From the NCBI GenBank assembly GCA_033439265.1, contig JAVTVX010000035.1, forward strand, positions 14,224,001-14,288,000: a stretch of DNA of 64,000 bases, given 5' to 3'. The position numbers were made by a program, and so were the translations under genes. The notes under the pieces are model-generated. The model had not been told where the DNA came from and ran no database searches. It saw nothing but the letters and a program-made list of their open reading frames with translations. Below, piece after piece: positions 32,037 to 44,712 of this stretch; the stretch's first letter is position 1, and every line of letters starts with the position of its first letter. This stretch comes from Dillenia suffruticosa (Eukaryota > Streptophyta > Magnoliopsida > Dilleniales > Dilleniaceae).

Positions 32037-34217
32037 TGGTATCAGAGCAAACATCGATTCCGGGGTTGGGAAATTCTCTTCCTCAAATCTCTTCCTTTCA
32101 AATCCAACTTTTCTCCCAAATTATTCTAAGCTCAACCAATTACTTCCAATGGGCTAGTCATATCAGAAAATCTCTCAATGGAGCAAAACTTCTGTCTTTC
32201 ATTACAAAAGATCCTACGGATCAGCTAGACCCACGATTTGATGAATGGAAGGAGCTGGATGATCAAGTGTTCCTATTGCTAACAAGCTCCATGGATCAAG
32301 CACACAAAAATATGGTGATGTGCTGTCCAAGTTCCAAATCCTTATGGGAGCAAATGTATGGGTTATATGGTCAGGAATCAAACTTGAGCAGAATATTTGA
32401 AATACAAAGAAGGATTGCGACCATCCAAATGGAGGAGAAATCAATTACACAATTGTTCGGAGAACACGAGGACTCGTGGAATGAGCTCAACACATTGAGA
32501 CCTCTCACAAGTGATATAAAAGTGCTGCAAAAGAGACAAGATGAAGACAAGGTGTTTTCCTTGCTCTCATCACTCAATAGTCATTTGCACAACTTCGACA
32601 GGAAATTCTTTGAATGAAAGAATTTCCATCATACCAAGAAACTCGATTTATGATTCAAAGAGCTGCAGCTTCTCAAAGGCTTGAGGAAAGCAATCAGTCC
32701 AAAATTGAAGTTCATGGGTTCTCAACAAAGTAGAATGATCAAGCTGCAAATAAGGCTCATCAGGGAATAAAAAAGGTGTGTTCTCATTGCAAAAAGTTGG
32801 GACATACCAAGGATGGTTGCTGGTTTCTTCATCCTAACCTTAAACCTGAGTTTATCAAGAAAAAAGAGCAAGAGAGGAGGGAACAAAATGCTCAAGCAGC
32901 TGCAAACAAAGCAAATCTGATATCTCAAAAATTAGGAAAATCCTCCTCAGGTACTTGCTCTAACTCATCTGTTTCTTCTTCAAAATGGTTGATAGATTCG
33001 GGTTGTGTTCACCATATGGTCAAAGATAAACAAAATTTTCAGAATCTTGAACCTCTCCTAGAACCTAAAATGGTTATAGTTACAAATGGACATAATTTCA
33101 AAATTAAGCAAATTGGGGATGTTGAAATTTTTGGAAGAAAATCAAAGGCTTTATATGTTCCTCAATTTACCTCTATTCTTATATCTATTGGATAAGTCAC
33201 TAAGGACTTAAATTGCAAAGCAATCTTTGACCCTAATTCTGTTGTTTTTCAGAATATGGAGACGAATCAAGTGATTGGTAGTGGATCTATGCAAGATAAC
33301 TTGTATTTTTGGAAACAAGATAGTTTTGTATTTTCCGCAATCCGAGAGGAAAGTTACCTCCTTTGGCATACTAGATTAGGTCATCCTTCTATGCAAGCTT
33401 TGAAATGCCTATTCCCATCAAAAATTATAGTGATAGACATTGTGAAGCATGTATTTTTGAAAAAGAAACCCGAATGTATTATCCTATTTCTGAAACTCAA
33501 TATAAAAAGCCTTTTGATCTTGTTCACTCAGACGTATGGACTTCACCTAAGATATCTAGAAGGGGATTTAAATATTTTATCTCATTTATAGATCATAAGT
33601 CTAGGTATACATGGGTGTATATGCTAAGATCGAAAGACCAAGTTTATGAAGCCTTCAAGTCCTTTTACAAGTATATTATAAAACAATATGAGGCCAACAT
33701 TAAAATTCTTAGGACAGATAATGGTGGGGAATATATGAGCACCAATTTCAAAAATTTCATTGAGGAGAATGGAATTATTCATCAAACTAGTTGTCCCTAC
33801 ACTCCCCAACAAAATGGAGTTGCCGAACGCAAAAATAGACATGTCCTAGAAATAGCTAGAACTATCATGTTCTTTGCTAATATGCCTAAGCGTTTTTGGA
33901 GTGATGCGGTTAGTACCGCAGCTCATTTAATAAATTGTCTTCCAACTAGAGTTCTCCATGGAAAATCTCCATTAGAGTTGCTTAAAAAAGACAAACCAAA
34001 CCTCTCTCACCTTAGAGTTTTTGGGTGTATTTGTTATGTTCATGTTCCTAGGCAATTTAGAGATAAGTTAGATATCAAAGGAAAGAAATGTGTTTTTATT
34101 GGGTATGCTTCATTCCAAAAAGGATATATTTGTTTTGAACCTGACTCTAACAAGGTATACACATCGAAAGATGTGATATTTGTAGAAAATGAATTCTTTT
34201 TTGCAGGAGAAAAAAAA
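32036..34217 (+). pseudogene. K gag, protease and integrase
   Basis: Gag MVSEQTSIPGLGN, LLSFITKDPTDQLDP, zinc knuckle C-X2-C-X4-H-X4-C (about 32779-32820), protease WLIDSGCVHHMV (about 32986-33021), integrase finger (WHTRLGHPSMQALK, HCEACIF), core (HSDVWTSP, DNGGEYMS, PQQNGVAERKNRH) and the region after it (VFGCICYVHVPRQFRDKLD). It is broken several times. Confidence 0.88.
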
Positions 34218-34649
34218 TGTTGAAATTCAAAGTAAGAAGAACAAACTAAAATTTAGAACTTCATTGAATTTAAGAGCAATTCTTGTACATAATAAGAGAA
34301 CTTTTTCATAGTTTACAAAGGAGAGGTCAATCCCTATTTATAGAGAAAAGGAGAGGGAGAAAGAATGGGAGAATGGAAGAGTGGAGAGAGCATAATGCAC
34401 TCTCCTCTAGCTAGCCGTTGGAGGCTTCCAACGGCTAGTTTAAGAACTGGCTCTTGGGGCCTCCAACGGCTAGCTCTTGCTAGCTGTTGGGGGACCATTT
34501 GGTCCCCCATTTGCTAGCCCGGGCTTGGCCCGAAGGGCCCAGCCCAAAGCCCGTGGGCCTGTCCCATATTGGCACCCTAATTTGGGCCAAGAAATCTAGA
34601 CAAGAGGGGCATTAATTTGCCTCTATGCTTAGGTTTCCTTTAGGCCTCA
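34218..34649 (-). repeat. Truncated E2-family LTR
   Basis: TGTTGAAATTCAAAG to TTTAGGCCTCA matches the E2 LTRs but lacks their last ~68 bp on the right. It separates K integrase from J gag. No target repeat can be recognised because the right end is missing. It may mark a deletion junction. Confidence 0.85.
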
Positions 34650-37600
34650 TCTTTTCGAGAATGGAATAAGAAGGATGATCACGTCTTCATTCTCCTCCTT
34701 AATTCTCTAGATAAAACTCACAAGACAATGGTGACATGTGCTCCAAATGCAAAAACTTTGTGGGATGAAATGTTCTCTTTATATGGCATGGAATCCAACC
34801 TTGGAAGAATCATTGAGCTAAAGAAGCAAATTGCTTCCATCAAAAAGGAAGGCAAATCTCTTCCTCAATACTTTAGTGAGTACACAGATGTTTGGAATGA
34901 GCTAATTACTCTACGGCCAGATTCTATAGACCTCAAAGTTCTTCGAAAGAGAAGAGATGAGGATAAGATATTTGGTCTTCTCATGGGCTTAGATGATTCT
35001 TATTCTCATCTAAGGCAAGAAATCCTTCGAATGAATGACTTTCCATCATTTGGGGAAGTTCAAAATATGATACAAAGAGCTAAAGTGAGCATTAGATTGG
35101 AAGAAAGCTCCAAACAAAAATTAGAAGCTCAAGCCTTCATTGCCTCAACAAATGAATTCGTTGCTGCCAAAGTATCTCAAACTCAAAGGAGAAATGAGAT
35201 TTGTTTTCATTGCAAGAAAAGAGGCCATTCAAAAGATAAATGCTGGCTATTGCATCCTCATTTGAAGCCTAAAACGTTCAAACAAAGAGACCAGCAAGGA
35301 GCTCCAACTGCCATCGGTTCTGGACAGTAGCCTTCTGCCCAATTCGTGAAGGTCCAAGCTCCATCAATTGCTGATTTTGCTGCACTCCAAACTCAACTAA
35401 CTGAGGTTACAAAGAGGCTTCAACAAATGGCTCCTTCATCTGGTAAAATTCAAGAACCTTTCTCATATTTAAATTCTGAAAAATTTCTCATTGATTCGGG
35501 AACCGAATGTCATATGGTTAAGGATAAAGCAAAAATAAAAAGATTTGAAAAACTTCCTAACCATATGATCGTTCGTGTTGCAAATGGACAAGACTTGAGA
35601 GTTAATCAAGTTGGGGAAGTTGACATTTTTGGAAAACCAACAAAAGCTTTATATGTCCCCAAACTTACCTCAAACCTATTGTCCATTACCAAAATCACCA
35701 AGGATCAAAAGTGTAGAGTTGTCTTTGACCCCAATAATGTCTCTTTTCAGGACCTCAAGTCGAATCAATTGATTGGCAAGGATTCTAGGAGATGAGGACT
35801 TTATTACTTGGATCAAGAACAAACTGCACTTGTAGCTCACGTCAAGGAGCATCAATCTCTTTGGCATGGACGCTTAGGACATCCTAGTGATCGAGCTTTA
35901 AAACGTCTATTTCCAACCTTAAATTTTGAGAATAGACATTGTAAAGCTTGTATTTTGGCTAAGGAAACCCGAACAATGTATCCCATTTCAGAAACAATTT
36001 ATGAAAATCCTTTTGATTTGGTTTATTCAGATATTTGAACTTCTCCTATTATGTCTCACTTGGGTTACAAATACTTCATTACTTTCATTGATTACAAAAC
36101 GAGGTACACATAGGTGTATCTTCTGAATACCAAAGACTAAGCTCTTGAAGCTCTTAAGAGCTATGTGAAGTATGTGACCAAACTATACAATGCCAATATA
36201 AAAGTCCTAAGGTCAGATCATGGTAGGGAATTTACAAGTCTCAATTTTGAAAACTACCTTAAGGACAATAGCATTATACATCAAATGTCATGTGTTTACA
36301 CACCCCAACAAAATGGGGTAGCTGAAAGAAAGAATAGACACATACTTGAAACATCTAGGGCAACGATGTTCTATGCAAACATGCCTCAAAATTCTGGTGT
36401 GATGCGGTTAAAACCGCGGTTCACGTTATCAATCTTATTCCCACTGAAATTTTAAAAGGGAAATCGCCTCTAGAGGTTCTTCTGGGAAGAAAGCCTAAAA
36501 TCTCTTACCTTAGGACACTTGGTTGCACATGTTATATTCATATTCCAGCACACTTAAGAAACAAATTAGAACATAGAGGAAGAAGGTGTGTATTTCTCGG
36601 ATATGCAGCCTTTGAAAAAGGTTATAGGTGCAATGATCCTACTACTAACCGAACATACACATCTAAAGATGTGATATTTTTAGAGGATGAGTTCTATTTG
36701 GCAGGAAATGCCAAAAACTGAAATTCCTCCTAGCTCTTGGGACTTTCTCATATCTCCTCCTCAAGAAGCTGAACAAACGGAAGAAAACTCCACCTCAGAC
36801 TCAAGCCACAACTCTCAAAGTGAAAATTCAGAACCTTTAGAAGCTGAACAACCAATTGCTTCAGGGGGAGAAAGTGATATGAATGAAGAAAATACAAATG
36901 AAGAAGAATCCTTTGAGATTGAAGAGGAACCGGATCAACCTTCACCTCAAATAAGAAGATCAACAAGGCTTAGGCTTCCACCATCCGAATGGATCAACCA
37001 TAGGGTGTTCTATAACTCTAGGGTAACCTCTCATCCTATTCATGATTATTATACTACTTCACATGTTTCCTTGGACCACCAAGCCTTCTTGAGTAAACTA
37101 GATAAAGAAGTGGAACCAATATCATTTGAGGAGGCATCAAAGGATCCAAGATGGAGAAGAGCTATGGAGGAAGAACTAGAAGCTCTATCAAAAAATGGGA
37201 CATGGGAAGTCACATCTCTACCAAAGGGGAAGAAAGCCGTAAGATGTAAATGGGTTTACAAAATCAAGCACAAAAGCGATGGATCAATTGAGCGATTCAA
37301 AGTAAGACTAGTGGCTAAAGGATACACTCAAGCATATGGGATTGATTATAAGGAGACCTATGCTCCGGTTGCAAAAATGAACACTATTAGAGTCCTCTTG
37401 TCTCTTGCAGTAAATCATGGATGGAGCCTATTTCAAATGGATGTAGCCAATGCTTTCCTTCAAGGAGATCTAGAAGAAGAAGTCTACATGCAAATACCGA
37501 AGGGCCTTCCATCACAAAGAGGAAATGCATGCAAACTTCATAAGGCAATTTATAGTCTCAAGCAATCTCCAAGAGCTTGGTACGCAAAGTTAAGCCATGC

Positions 37601-37799
37601 TTTCCTTAGTAATGGATTTCATAAATGCAATAGTGATTCATCTCTCTTTCTTAGAAGGACTAATGATCATATCACAATTGCACTAGTATATGTAGATGAC
37701 ATTATCATCACAGGTAGTGATTTGTATCAAATAGACCTAGTTAGGAATTTCTTAAAGTCTAAATTTGAAATTAAAGATCTAGGGAAACTAAAGTATTTC
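34650..37799 (+). pseudogene. Ty1/copia element J, gag to reverse transcriptase, no LTR
   Basis: J starts inside gag (REWNKKDDHVFILLLNSL), and includes the zinc knuckle C-X2-C-X4-H-X4-C (about 35201-35242), protease FLIDSGTECHMV (about 35486-35521), integrase (WHGRLGHPSDRALKRL, PQQNGVAERKN), the acidic linker (LRLPPSEWINHR) and reverse transcriptase (MDVANAFLQGD, YVDDIIIT) to LGKLKYF. There it stops abruptly at about 37799. Both ends are missing. It is close to F1 but restarts in gag, so it is a separate copy. It is broken several times. Confidence 0.88.
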
Positions 37800-38040
37800 A
37801 TAAATTGCACTAATATTTACGATGCTTCTATTTCTAATGTAAAGATACGAGATTCTATTGCTCCGAGAAGGTTTAATATCTTTATTTGGCTAGCTATCTA
37901 AAATAGGTTGTGCACCCATGCTTTTAGGATTGTTAGATCGTGTGCGCACTACTATAGTTTTTGCTATATGTAAGGGAAAATGAATAGAACATCTTTTTCT
38001 CCACTACCCCCAGGGTTTATTGTAGAATTTTGAATTGTGG
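37800..38040. other. Unassigned sequence between copia J and a hAT element
   Basis: On the plus strand a short frame reads IRDSIAPRRFNIFIWLAI followed by a stop and NRLCTHAF, which faintly resembles the zf-RVT tail of plant L1-type LINEs. The match is by eye and short. Nothing else is recognised. Its last 8 bases, AATTGTGG, are the hAT target copy. Confidence 0.3.
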
Positions 38041-39459
38041 ATAGGGTAAGCATTCGGTTAAATCATAACCGAAATTATTAAAATTGGAATAATGGATTTA
38101 ATTTACTTATATAGTTTTTATGACCATAACATAATCAAATAAACTGAAAATAGACGGTTATTTAACAGAATAAGATGATTAATTCGGTCTAATTATCCAA
38201 AGTAATAACATTACAAAAAAACACGAATTCAGAGACGGATTTTAGTGACGGAAAAAATTACGACGTATTTAGCAACGAAAAATCTTTTCATTGTTATTTT
38301 GCGATGGATTTAGCGACGAAAAAGTATTTGTGGCTAAATTAGTAATGGAAACATTATTTATGGCTAAATTCGTCACTAATTAACTACAAAAACACATTCG
38401 TGGCTAAATTTGGCCACAGATACCGTTATCCGTTGCTAAATTTAGCGACGAAAAATTTTCGAGACAAAGTTTATCGCAAATTAGTTACAAAAATTTTTTC
38501 GTCACTAAATTTATCGCTAATTAGTCACAAAAAAATATTTGTTACAAAATTTAGCAACGAATACAAAAGTTCGTTGCTAAATTCGTCCCTAATTAGGCCA
38601 CAAAAAATATTCGTGATAAAATTCGTTGCTAATTAGTTAAAAGAAATTATTCGTAAATAAATTCGTCGCTAATTTATTACTGGTATTTCAAAATTCATGA
38701 CTAATTTTATGACTAAATTTCTTCTATACTCTAGTAGGAAATATTTTTCATTGTATCTCTTTTTTTAATCTACTCTGAAAAACGAAATCGAATTAAATAT
38801 ATAGTGAATATTATAATTTTCACCAAATTAACAATTTTCAATAATAAATAATTTAACCATAATGAAAAATTTTCAATAAGTCGTGTTTGTCGAGTTCACC
38901 CATCTTTTTTTTATCTTCCACGTCCATTCGCTTCTCTCATATAGCTCAATCATTTTTTAAAATTTAGTTATTTATCTTTATTCATTATCGTTATCAGTAA
39001 AGAAGATAGTAGATCATAAATTGACGTTCGTTGATCTATCTCGATTGATAAATAGATCAAACAATAGTTTTTGGAAGACGGCAGCAGTAAGACGGATGGC
39101 TACTGATAGACGACTGTCCATTTATAGACTATTCTATGATTTCAAAAAAAAAAGAATAATAAGATAATAAAATAATTTAGGGATGGATTTAGCGACAAAT
39201 ATTGTCCATCACTAATTTAGCAAACGAATTTGATAATATGTCACTAATTTAGCGATAGATTTAGAGACGGATATTATCCGTCGCCAATTTAGCGATGGAT
39301 TTGAGATTTCCATTGCTAAATTTAGTAACAAAAAATCCAAATTCATAGCAAAATTAATTTTTTTATTTAATTATTACATTAATATTTTATTTTATTTAAT
39401 TATATTTTAAATTTAGCGATGGATTAGAAATTTTCGTTGCTAAATTTTAAAATAACATT

Positions 39460-39960
39460 TTACTATTTTATATTTTTTGATTCATATATTTTATATTTAT
39501 TATATATTTTATTTAATATATAATAAATAATATTATTATTTTATATTAACATTTTGTATTTTATTATTTTATAAAAAATTATCATTTTATATTATTTTTT
39601 ATTATTAATAAAATGTGAACGTAAAATAACAAATTAAATAATATCACTTTATTTTATATTTATTATTTTATAATATTTTTAAAATGTAATTTTATTATCA
39701 TTTAATATTTATTATTTATAATATTTTTAAAAAAGCATTTTATTTTATTTTTTAAGAATAAAATTAATATATTTTTTAATTCATTTATTATTTTATTTTA
39801 AGTTTGTATTTTATTATTTCATAAAAAATTATTTTTTTAATTAATATGTTATATTTATTTTTATTTTATCTTTTTAAAGAATAATATTACTTTATTTTTT
39901 AAAATCTTTTATCATTTTATATTATTTTATTATTATTAGGAAAATGTAAGAGTAAGATAA
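39460..39960. other. Extremely AT-rich stretch in the CACTA-like element
   Basis: Almost only A and T, with repeated TATTTTATTATTTTATA-like phrases. No gene or clear period is seen. It separates the left subterminal array from the GC-rich island. Confidence 0.6.
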
Positions 39961-39989
39961 TAAATAAAAAGAAAAAGAATATAATCAGA

Positions 39990-40262
39990 TATCTCACTCG
40001 GTCGGGTAGTTATGAGTTCTTATGATTTTGATGTGTGTGCAGATTCAAACCCTCCTGAAGGCATGTGGAGGTATTTCTTGAGACATTTATCGCAAGGGCA
40101 CAAGTGGGCGCCGGAGCCGATCGGAGGCAATAGAGCAGGGTGAGCAGGTGCAGACTCGGGTGGGGGTAGCGGGGCAGGTGCGCATGCAACACATTTGGGT
40201 GCGTGGGCGGGGCAAGGTGGGTGTGGGTCCGAGCGCATGTTCACGTGTGTGCATTCAAGGTT
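39990..40262. other. GC-rich island inside the AT-rich CACTA-like element
   Basis: A sharp change of base composition inside AT-rich DNA. It begins CACTCGGTCGGGTAGTTATG and holds a box-B-like CAGATTCAAACCCTCC (about 40040-40055), then G-rich sequence with GTGGGCGCCGG, GGGTGGGGGTAGCGGGGC and GTGCGTGGGCGGGGC. The subterminal motif TTAGCGACGAATTT resumes directly at its right end (40261). It may be a tRNA-derived SINE remnant or captured sequence. No convincing protein is seen. Confidence 0.55.
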
Positions 40263-41511
40263 AGCGACGAATTTCTAAAATCCGTCGCTAAACTAAATAT
40301 AATTAAATAAAATATATATAATAAATAAATAATGTAATAATATATAATATAATTTAGCGATAGATTTCATGGATCCATTGCTAAATTAAATATAATTAAA
40401 TAAAATAAAATATTAATATAATAATTAAATAAATAATATATAATAAATAAATAATATAATAATATATTATATAATTTAGCGACGGAAATCATGAATTCGT
40501 CGCTAAATTAAATATAATTAAATAAAATAAAGTATTAATATAATAATTAAATAAAATATATATCATAAATAAAAAATATAATAATATATAATATAATTTA
40601 GTAACGGATTCTGAATTTTCGTCTCTAAAATTAGCAACAAATTTCTTATTTTCTTCACTAAATTTTTGCGACGTAACATTAGCAATAAAAAATTTTTTGT
40701 CGCTAATATTTTTAGCAACGAATTTTTTTAAAATTTTCGTCATTAAATCCGTCGCTAAAACCATAATTTTTTATAATGTCAAATTATTAAAATTTCTTAT
40801 TATATATTATTTATATCAACTTGTGACTATAAAATATAATTTTAAAATTCAAAATTCACTTATAAATTTAATTCACCGAACATCATTTTATAAATTTCAA
40901 ACAAAATAATAAAATATGAAACTTTTAATTTAAATCTATTACTCTATTAGTAGTCCATGAAACAATATAGTTACCTTTAACCTTAAAATCTGTCGTGGTG
41001 TTGTGCAAGAGGCCAGCGTGGATGTGAAATTGAATATGAAAGTAGCCCAAAGGAAGGGAAATGAGTGAAATTGAAGGAGGAGAGGGAGGGAGAGGTGTGG
41101 ACTTAGGGTCTTAAGTTTGGGACTTTGGGAGTAAAAATGCCATATTACAAATAGAAATATCAAATCAAAAGATGGAAATCGAAAACTTTTCATTAATTGT
41201 ACATTCTCCTTTTTAGATTTTTTTAGTAATTATGATACTTTTTCTCTTTTAAATTTTAATTATAATATTATAATAATATTTATATAAATACAAATTATCT
41301 AAAAATATATAATATTTTTAATTAATTTGGTTAATTCAATTTGATCGAAATAAAAATTATTAAAATCGATAACCGTCCAATCAAATTAAAATTCAATTTT
41401 ATCCAAAATCAAATCAAATACTTAATAAATCAATCAAAATAATAAAAAAAAAAGATTCAGAGAAAATGATTTTTTCAGTTTAAACTGAATAGTGTTCACC
41501 CCTAATTGTGG

Positions 41512-41765
41512 GGTTGTCTTTACGGGAACCCGGGCTCTTTTGTGTGATCTTATTGCCGAGGGGAGATAATTGGTCCATGGTGCCTTCCAAAGAATTTTTG
41601 ATTTGTTCTTCTATATGTTGTGATCCAGTCAATATGGTTATGAAAAATATCTTTAAATAGGGGGCTGCCAATTGGGATAAACTTCTTATCCTTATTTTCA
41701 AACAAGTGGTTTAATGGACCAAGCTTATGATTTTTTTTCTTTTTTTTTCTTATGGACACCTGAAT
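41512..41765. other. Unassigned sequence between hAT and gypsy LTR
   Basis: This was continuous with 37800-38040 before the hAT insertion. A minus-strand frame (FIPIGSPLFKDIFHNHIDW) is open for about 75 residues but I recognise no family with confidence; an old retroelement piece is possible. Confidence 0.35.
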
Positions 41766-44712
41766 TGTCACACCCTGACCTACAAGTCCCAACAGGTGAT
41801 AACTGCCACGCTAGCCTGAAACACATGTGAATCTCACCCAATATTCTAACGTACCGCAAGGCATTCTAAAATTTCAATTATTTTCAAACAAATACCAATC
41901 ACCAATAAACTAGCAGGGTCGTTCCTTTCAAATCCAAACATCAAAGGGTCAGGCTAGCCATCCAAATCCAACTTCCAATTTATCATAAACCATTCTATAA
42001 ACCAACCCAAAAAAAAAGAAAAAAAAAAGTCCCCACTCAAGGGATTCATATCAAATTCTATCAAAAACGATTCTCAAATAATTTCAAAGAAATAAAAATA
42101 GTTTCCCAATTTAAGTATTCAAAACCGTTTCCAAATAACAAATCAAATAGATATAGTATAAAATTCATTATATTTCTAAAATAGTTACAAAATTTGTCTC
42201 CCTTTCTAGTCCTACTAAATACAAAAATATCGCAAACTAAAAGAAGACTAGTACCTGAAGGAGTCCAACAGAATAAGCCTCTTCGAATCCAACACTAAGG
42301 GACCACAAATCTCAACTACACTTTTTTTGTAAAAATGAATGTAAGAGGGATCAGTATAAATAATATTCAATGAATGGAATGACATGCTATGATAATAAAT
42401 GAGGAGTGATTATAAACATGTCAAATGTAATTCCAAATTATGTCATCCTTACCAAACGTCAACCTTCAAATGAATTTAAATAAATCACTAAGAACAAAAT
42501 TTGTGCATCCGATTTAAATTTATATTTTTTTCAAAATCTATGAAGTTGGCAAAAACATATCTCCTGACAATGGTCTACCATGACCAAGAGCAGAGCCGGC
42601 AAGGTGTTTTCATGTTTTTCCAACTAACAAATATCTCCAACCTTATCATTAGCTCGGACCTCCCTTGGTGTATTACTAAGTTAGTTCGAGAAATAATAAT
42701 AACAATCTAGAAAATACCTTTCACACGCAGCTACCTCCCAAGGCAAATGTCCCTAACCATATCACCCCGTTGGGCCATACTGTGGGGATGATTGTAGCCA
42801 TTATGCCATGCACTCAAGAACCATTCATAGTTCTCACAACATTGATCAAAATGTATCAAAATAGTTCAAATATTTCTCAAATCATGAGTTTAATGCCAAC
42901 ATATTCAACGTAGATCAATACACATGCTACATTATTTTAATTCAATACTTGGATGCATATTTCATTTCAAAATCTCTTTTGAGACACTTCATAATCACAA
43001 AGTAATTTATAAACCAATTTTTAAAAACATTTATAAAATCTGGTAAAATATTTATCAATCTAAAATAATAACCATGTACCTACTAACCTCTTGGGAGGGG
43101 AAATACTCCCACTCCACAATTTAATCAAGGGTAAATCCCTCCTAAATCTTCAATTATCTCAATCTAAGACAATAAATACAATTTCGTCACTTAAACAGAG
43201 CTCAATACTAGGGTTAACTAATTTTGTTGCCAATTCTTCATAACCCAAATTTCCAAAATTGTAAAGTCATGTTCAAATCCTTTCTAATGCACATCATAAA
43301 CCTAAGGAAACAATTCTTTGAGGAAAATTTTTTTCAATTTTAACATAATATAAACCATAGGTTTAAATTTCCAATTTAAATCTTCCAACTATTAAAAAGA
43401 GCATACACAAACTCTATTTGGCCCATAATGGATCCACTCAATCAACCTTAAGAATCTCCGGCAATAAGGCTCAAGTTGCTTTAGCAAAACGGCCAATTTT
43501 CTCCCTCAATTGCAACCTATGAAAGCCCAAAGTGTGGGCTAGAAATCGACCCAAAAAAGGCTTGAAGAAAGCCCTCAAACTAGTTCAAATGAACTAGCCA
43601 TTGCTCTATATAACAACCAAAATTATTTGATATTGTGCAACAGCAAGGGTTAGAATTCTATTCCCTTTGTCCCTCAAAAGTATCACACCTTTTTTGCTCT
43701 TTTCCCTCTCTCTAAAAACGTGTCCAGCAACTATATTTGTGTGTCTAACAGTTATATTTGTTATTCTCTGTGTAAATAACTCTTGCTCTCTCATGTGTAA
43801 ACTATATAAGTTGTTGTGCAATGAAATTCTAGAGAAATTCATATTTAAAGCTTCTTCTTCTTCCTTCAAATGAACTTTGATATTTATTCTTAAAGAATCA
43901 ACACCAACTCTTACCCTAAAATTCAAATACCTATATAAATAATACCGATCTAAGTTGAGAAAAATGATTTACCTCAAACGGAGTTATCAATTTCGCCCCA
44001 AAGTCGAGCCACAACAAATTCTAATTTTTCTGGCCCCAAAGTCGAACCACAACAAATTCTAATTTTTCTTTCTCTACAAAAAAAAAAATCTCAAATTATA
44101 GTTATTAAAATCAAATTCCTGATTAATGGAACTAAATCTAGGAAAATGATGAGAAAATTATCCTAATCTCGTAGTTGAACCAACTCCCTCAAGTGGAGTC
44201 ACCAAACCTTAGGTTTCTCTCCTTATAACTCTTAAATCTCTGACTGATTCACTCTATCTCTCAGGTTCATTTGAGGGTTTGGGAGTCTAAGTGTGTAGGT
44301 TTCACTTGAACTTGATTGATCTTTGAAAAGAGCAAAGAGAGAGGACGAGAGAGGGAGCGAGCCGAGAAGGAGAGAGTAAGGGCGGGGTGGGGTTGTGTAT
44401 TCGAGTGAGATGAGAGAGAAGGTAAGGCAGAAAGAGAGATAGTAAGTGAGGGGTGGGTTTGACCCAAAAATTTGGTTTTCTTTTTTCTAATTATAAACCC
44501 AAGTAGTGTTTGTCAATTTTGGCCTTATTTCTTTCTTTTGTCTCATGAGGTTTGATTGGGTCATTTGGTCTTTTCCAACACATTCAATCATGAATGGGTA
44601 TTCATAGAACTTGCATTGATATGTCTTAATAATTACAACCGGCTACTTTTTCCAAAATTACATAAAAGAACTTTAATAAAAAAAATTCTAACACCGAATT
44701 TTCGATATTACA
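41766..44712 (-). repeat. Long LTR of Ty3/gypsy element P2 (3' LTR)
   Basis: On the minus strand it starts TGTAATATCGAAAATTCGG at 44712, just after the pol end, and finishes GGTCAGGGTGTGACA at 41766. About 2.95 kb, as in Tekay/Del-type chromoviruses. It contains an upstream region with TATATAAAC-like and GA-rich tracts (44330-44460). A short piece of the same LTR recurs near 52385-52515, and the LTR at 59092 is a more distant relative. No coding sequence is expected. Confidence 0.8.

Larger units (their letters stand above)
31578..34217 (+). mobile_element. Ty1/copia element K (5' LTR to integrase)
   Basis: K has a complete 5' LTR (31578-32036), primer-binding site (32037-32048) and gag-protease-integrase. 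It is inserted in the G1 linker; GAGCT precedes it. It is cut at 34218 by an E2-family LTR fragment. The 3' half is absent. It belongs to the F2/K2 family. Confidence 0.87.
38209..40778. mobile_element. CACTA-like (En/Spm) non-autonomous element
   Basis: The left end reads CATTACAAAAAAACACG and the right end, on the opposite strand, CATTATAAAAAATTATGG, resembling CACTACAAAAAAA-type CACTA termini. Both subterminal regions (38235-38700 and 39170-39450, 40260-40760) are filled with short direct and inverted copies of TTAGCGACGGATTT / TTCGTCGCTAAA, the transposase-binding type of array seen in this superfamily. No transposase is encoded. The 3-bp flanks (TAA and TCA) do not match, so the exact ends are uncertain. 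Confidence 0.75.
38041..41503. mobile_element. Non-autonomous hAT-like element with 8-bp target repeat
   Basis: The 8-bp sequence AATTGTGG is repeated exactly at 38033-38040 and 41504-41511, the target length typical of hAT transposons. Inside it, the left end ATAGGGTAAGCATTCGG and the right end, read inward on the other strand, AGGGGTGAACACTATTCAG form an imperfect terminal inverted repeat of the A/TAGGGGTGAGCA kind common in plant hAT elements. No transposase frame is present. About 2.57 kb of it is the nested CACTA-like element, so the hAT itself is about 0.9 kb. Confidence 0.8.

Noticed and set aside
34650-37799. J as the continuation of F1 beyond the G1 insertion
   Set aside because: F1 stops in the pre-integrase region, but J restarts inside gag and repeats protease and pre-integrase, so it is a second copy of the family.
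40020-40244. Minus-strand Pro/Ala-rich frames in the GC island
   Set aside because: Explained by G-rich composition; the two overlapping frames are equally long and neither has a recognisable domain.
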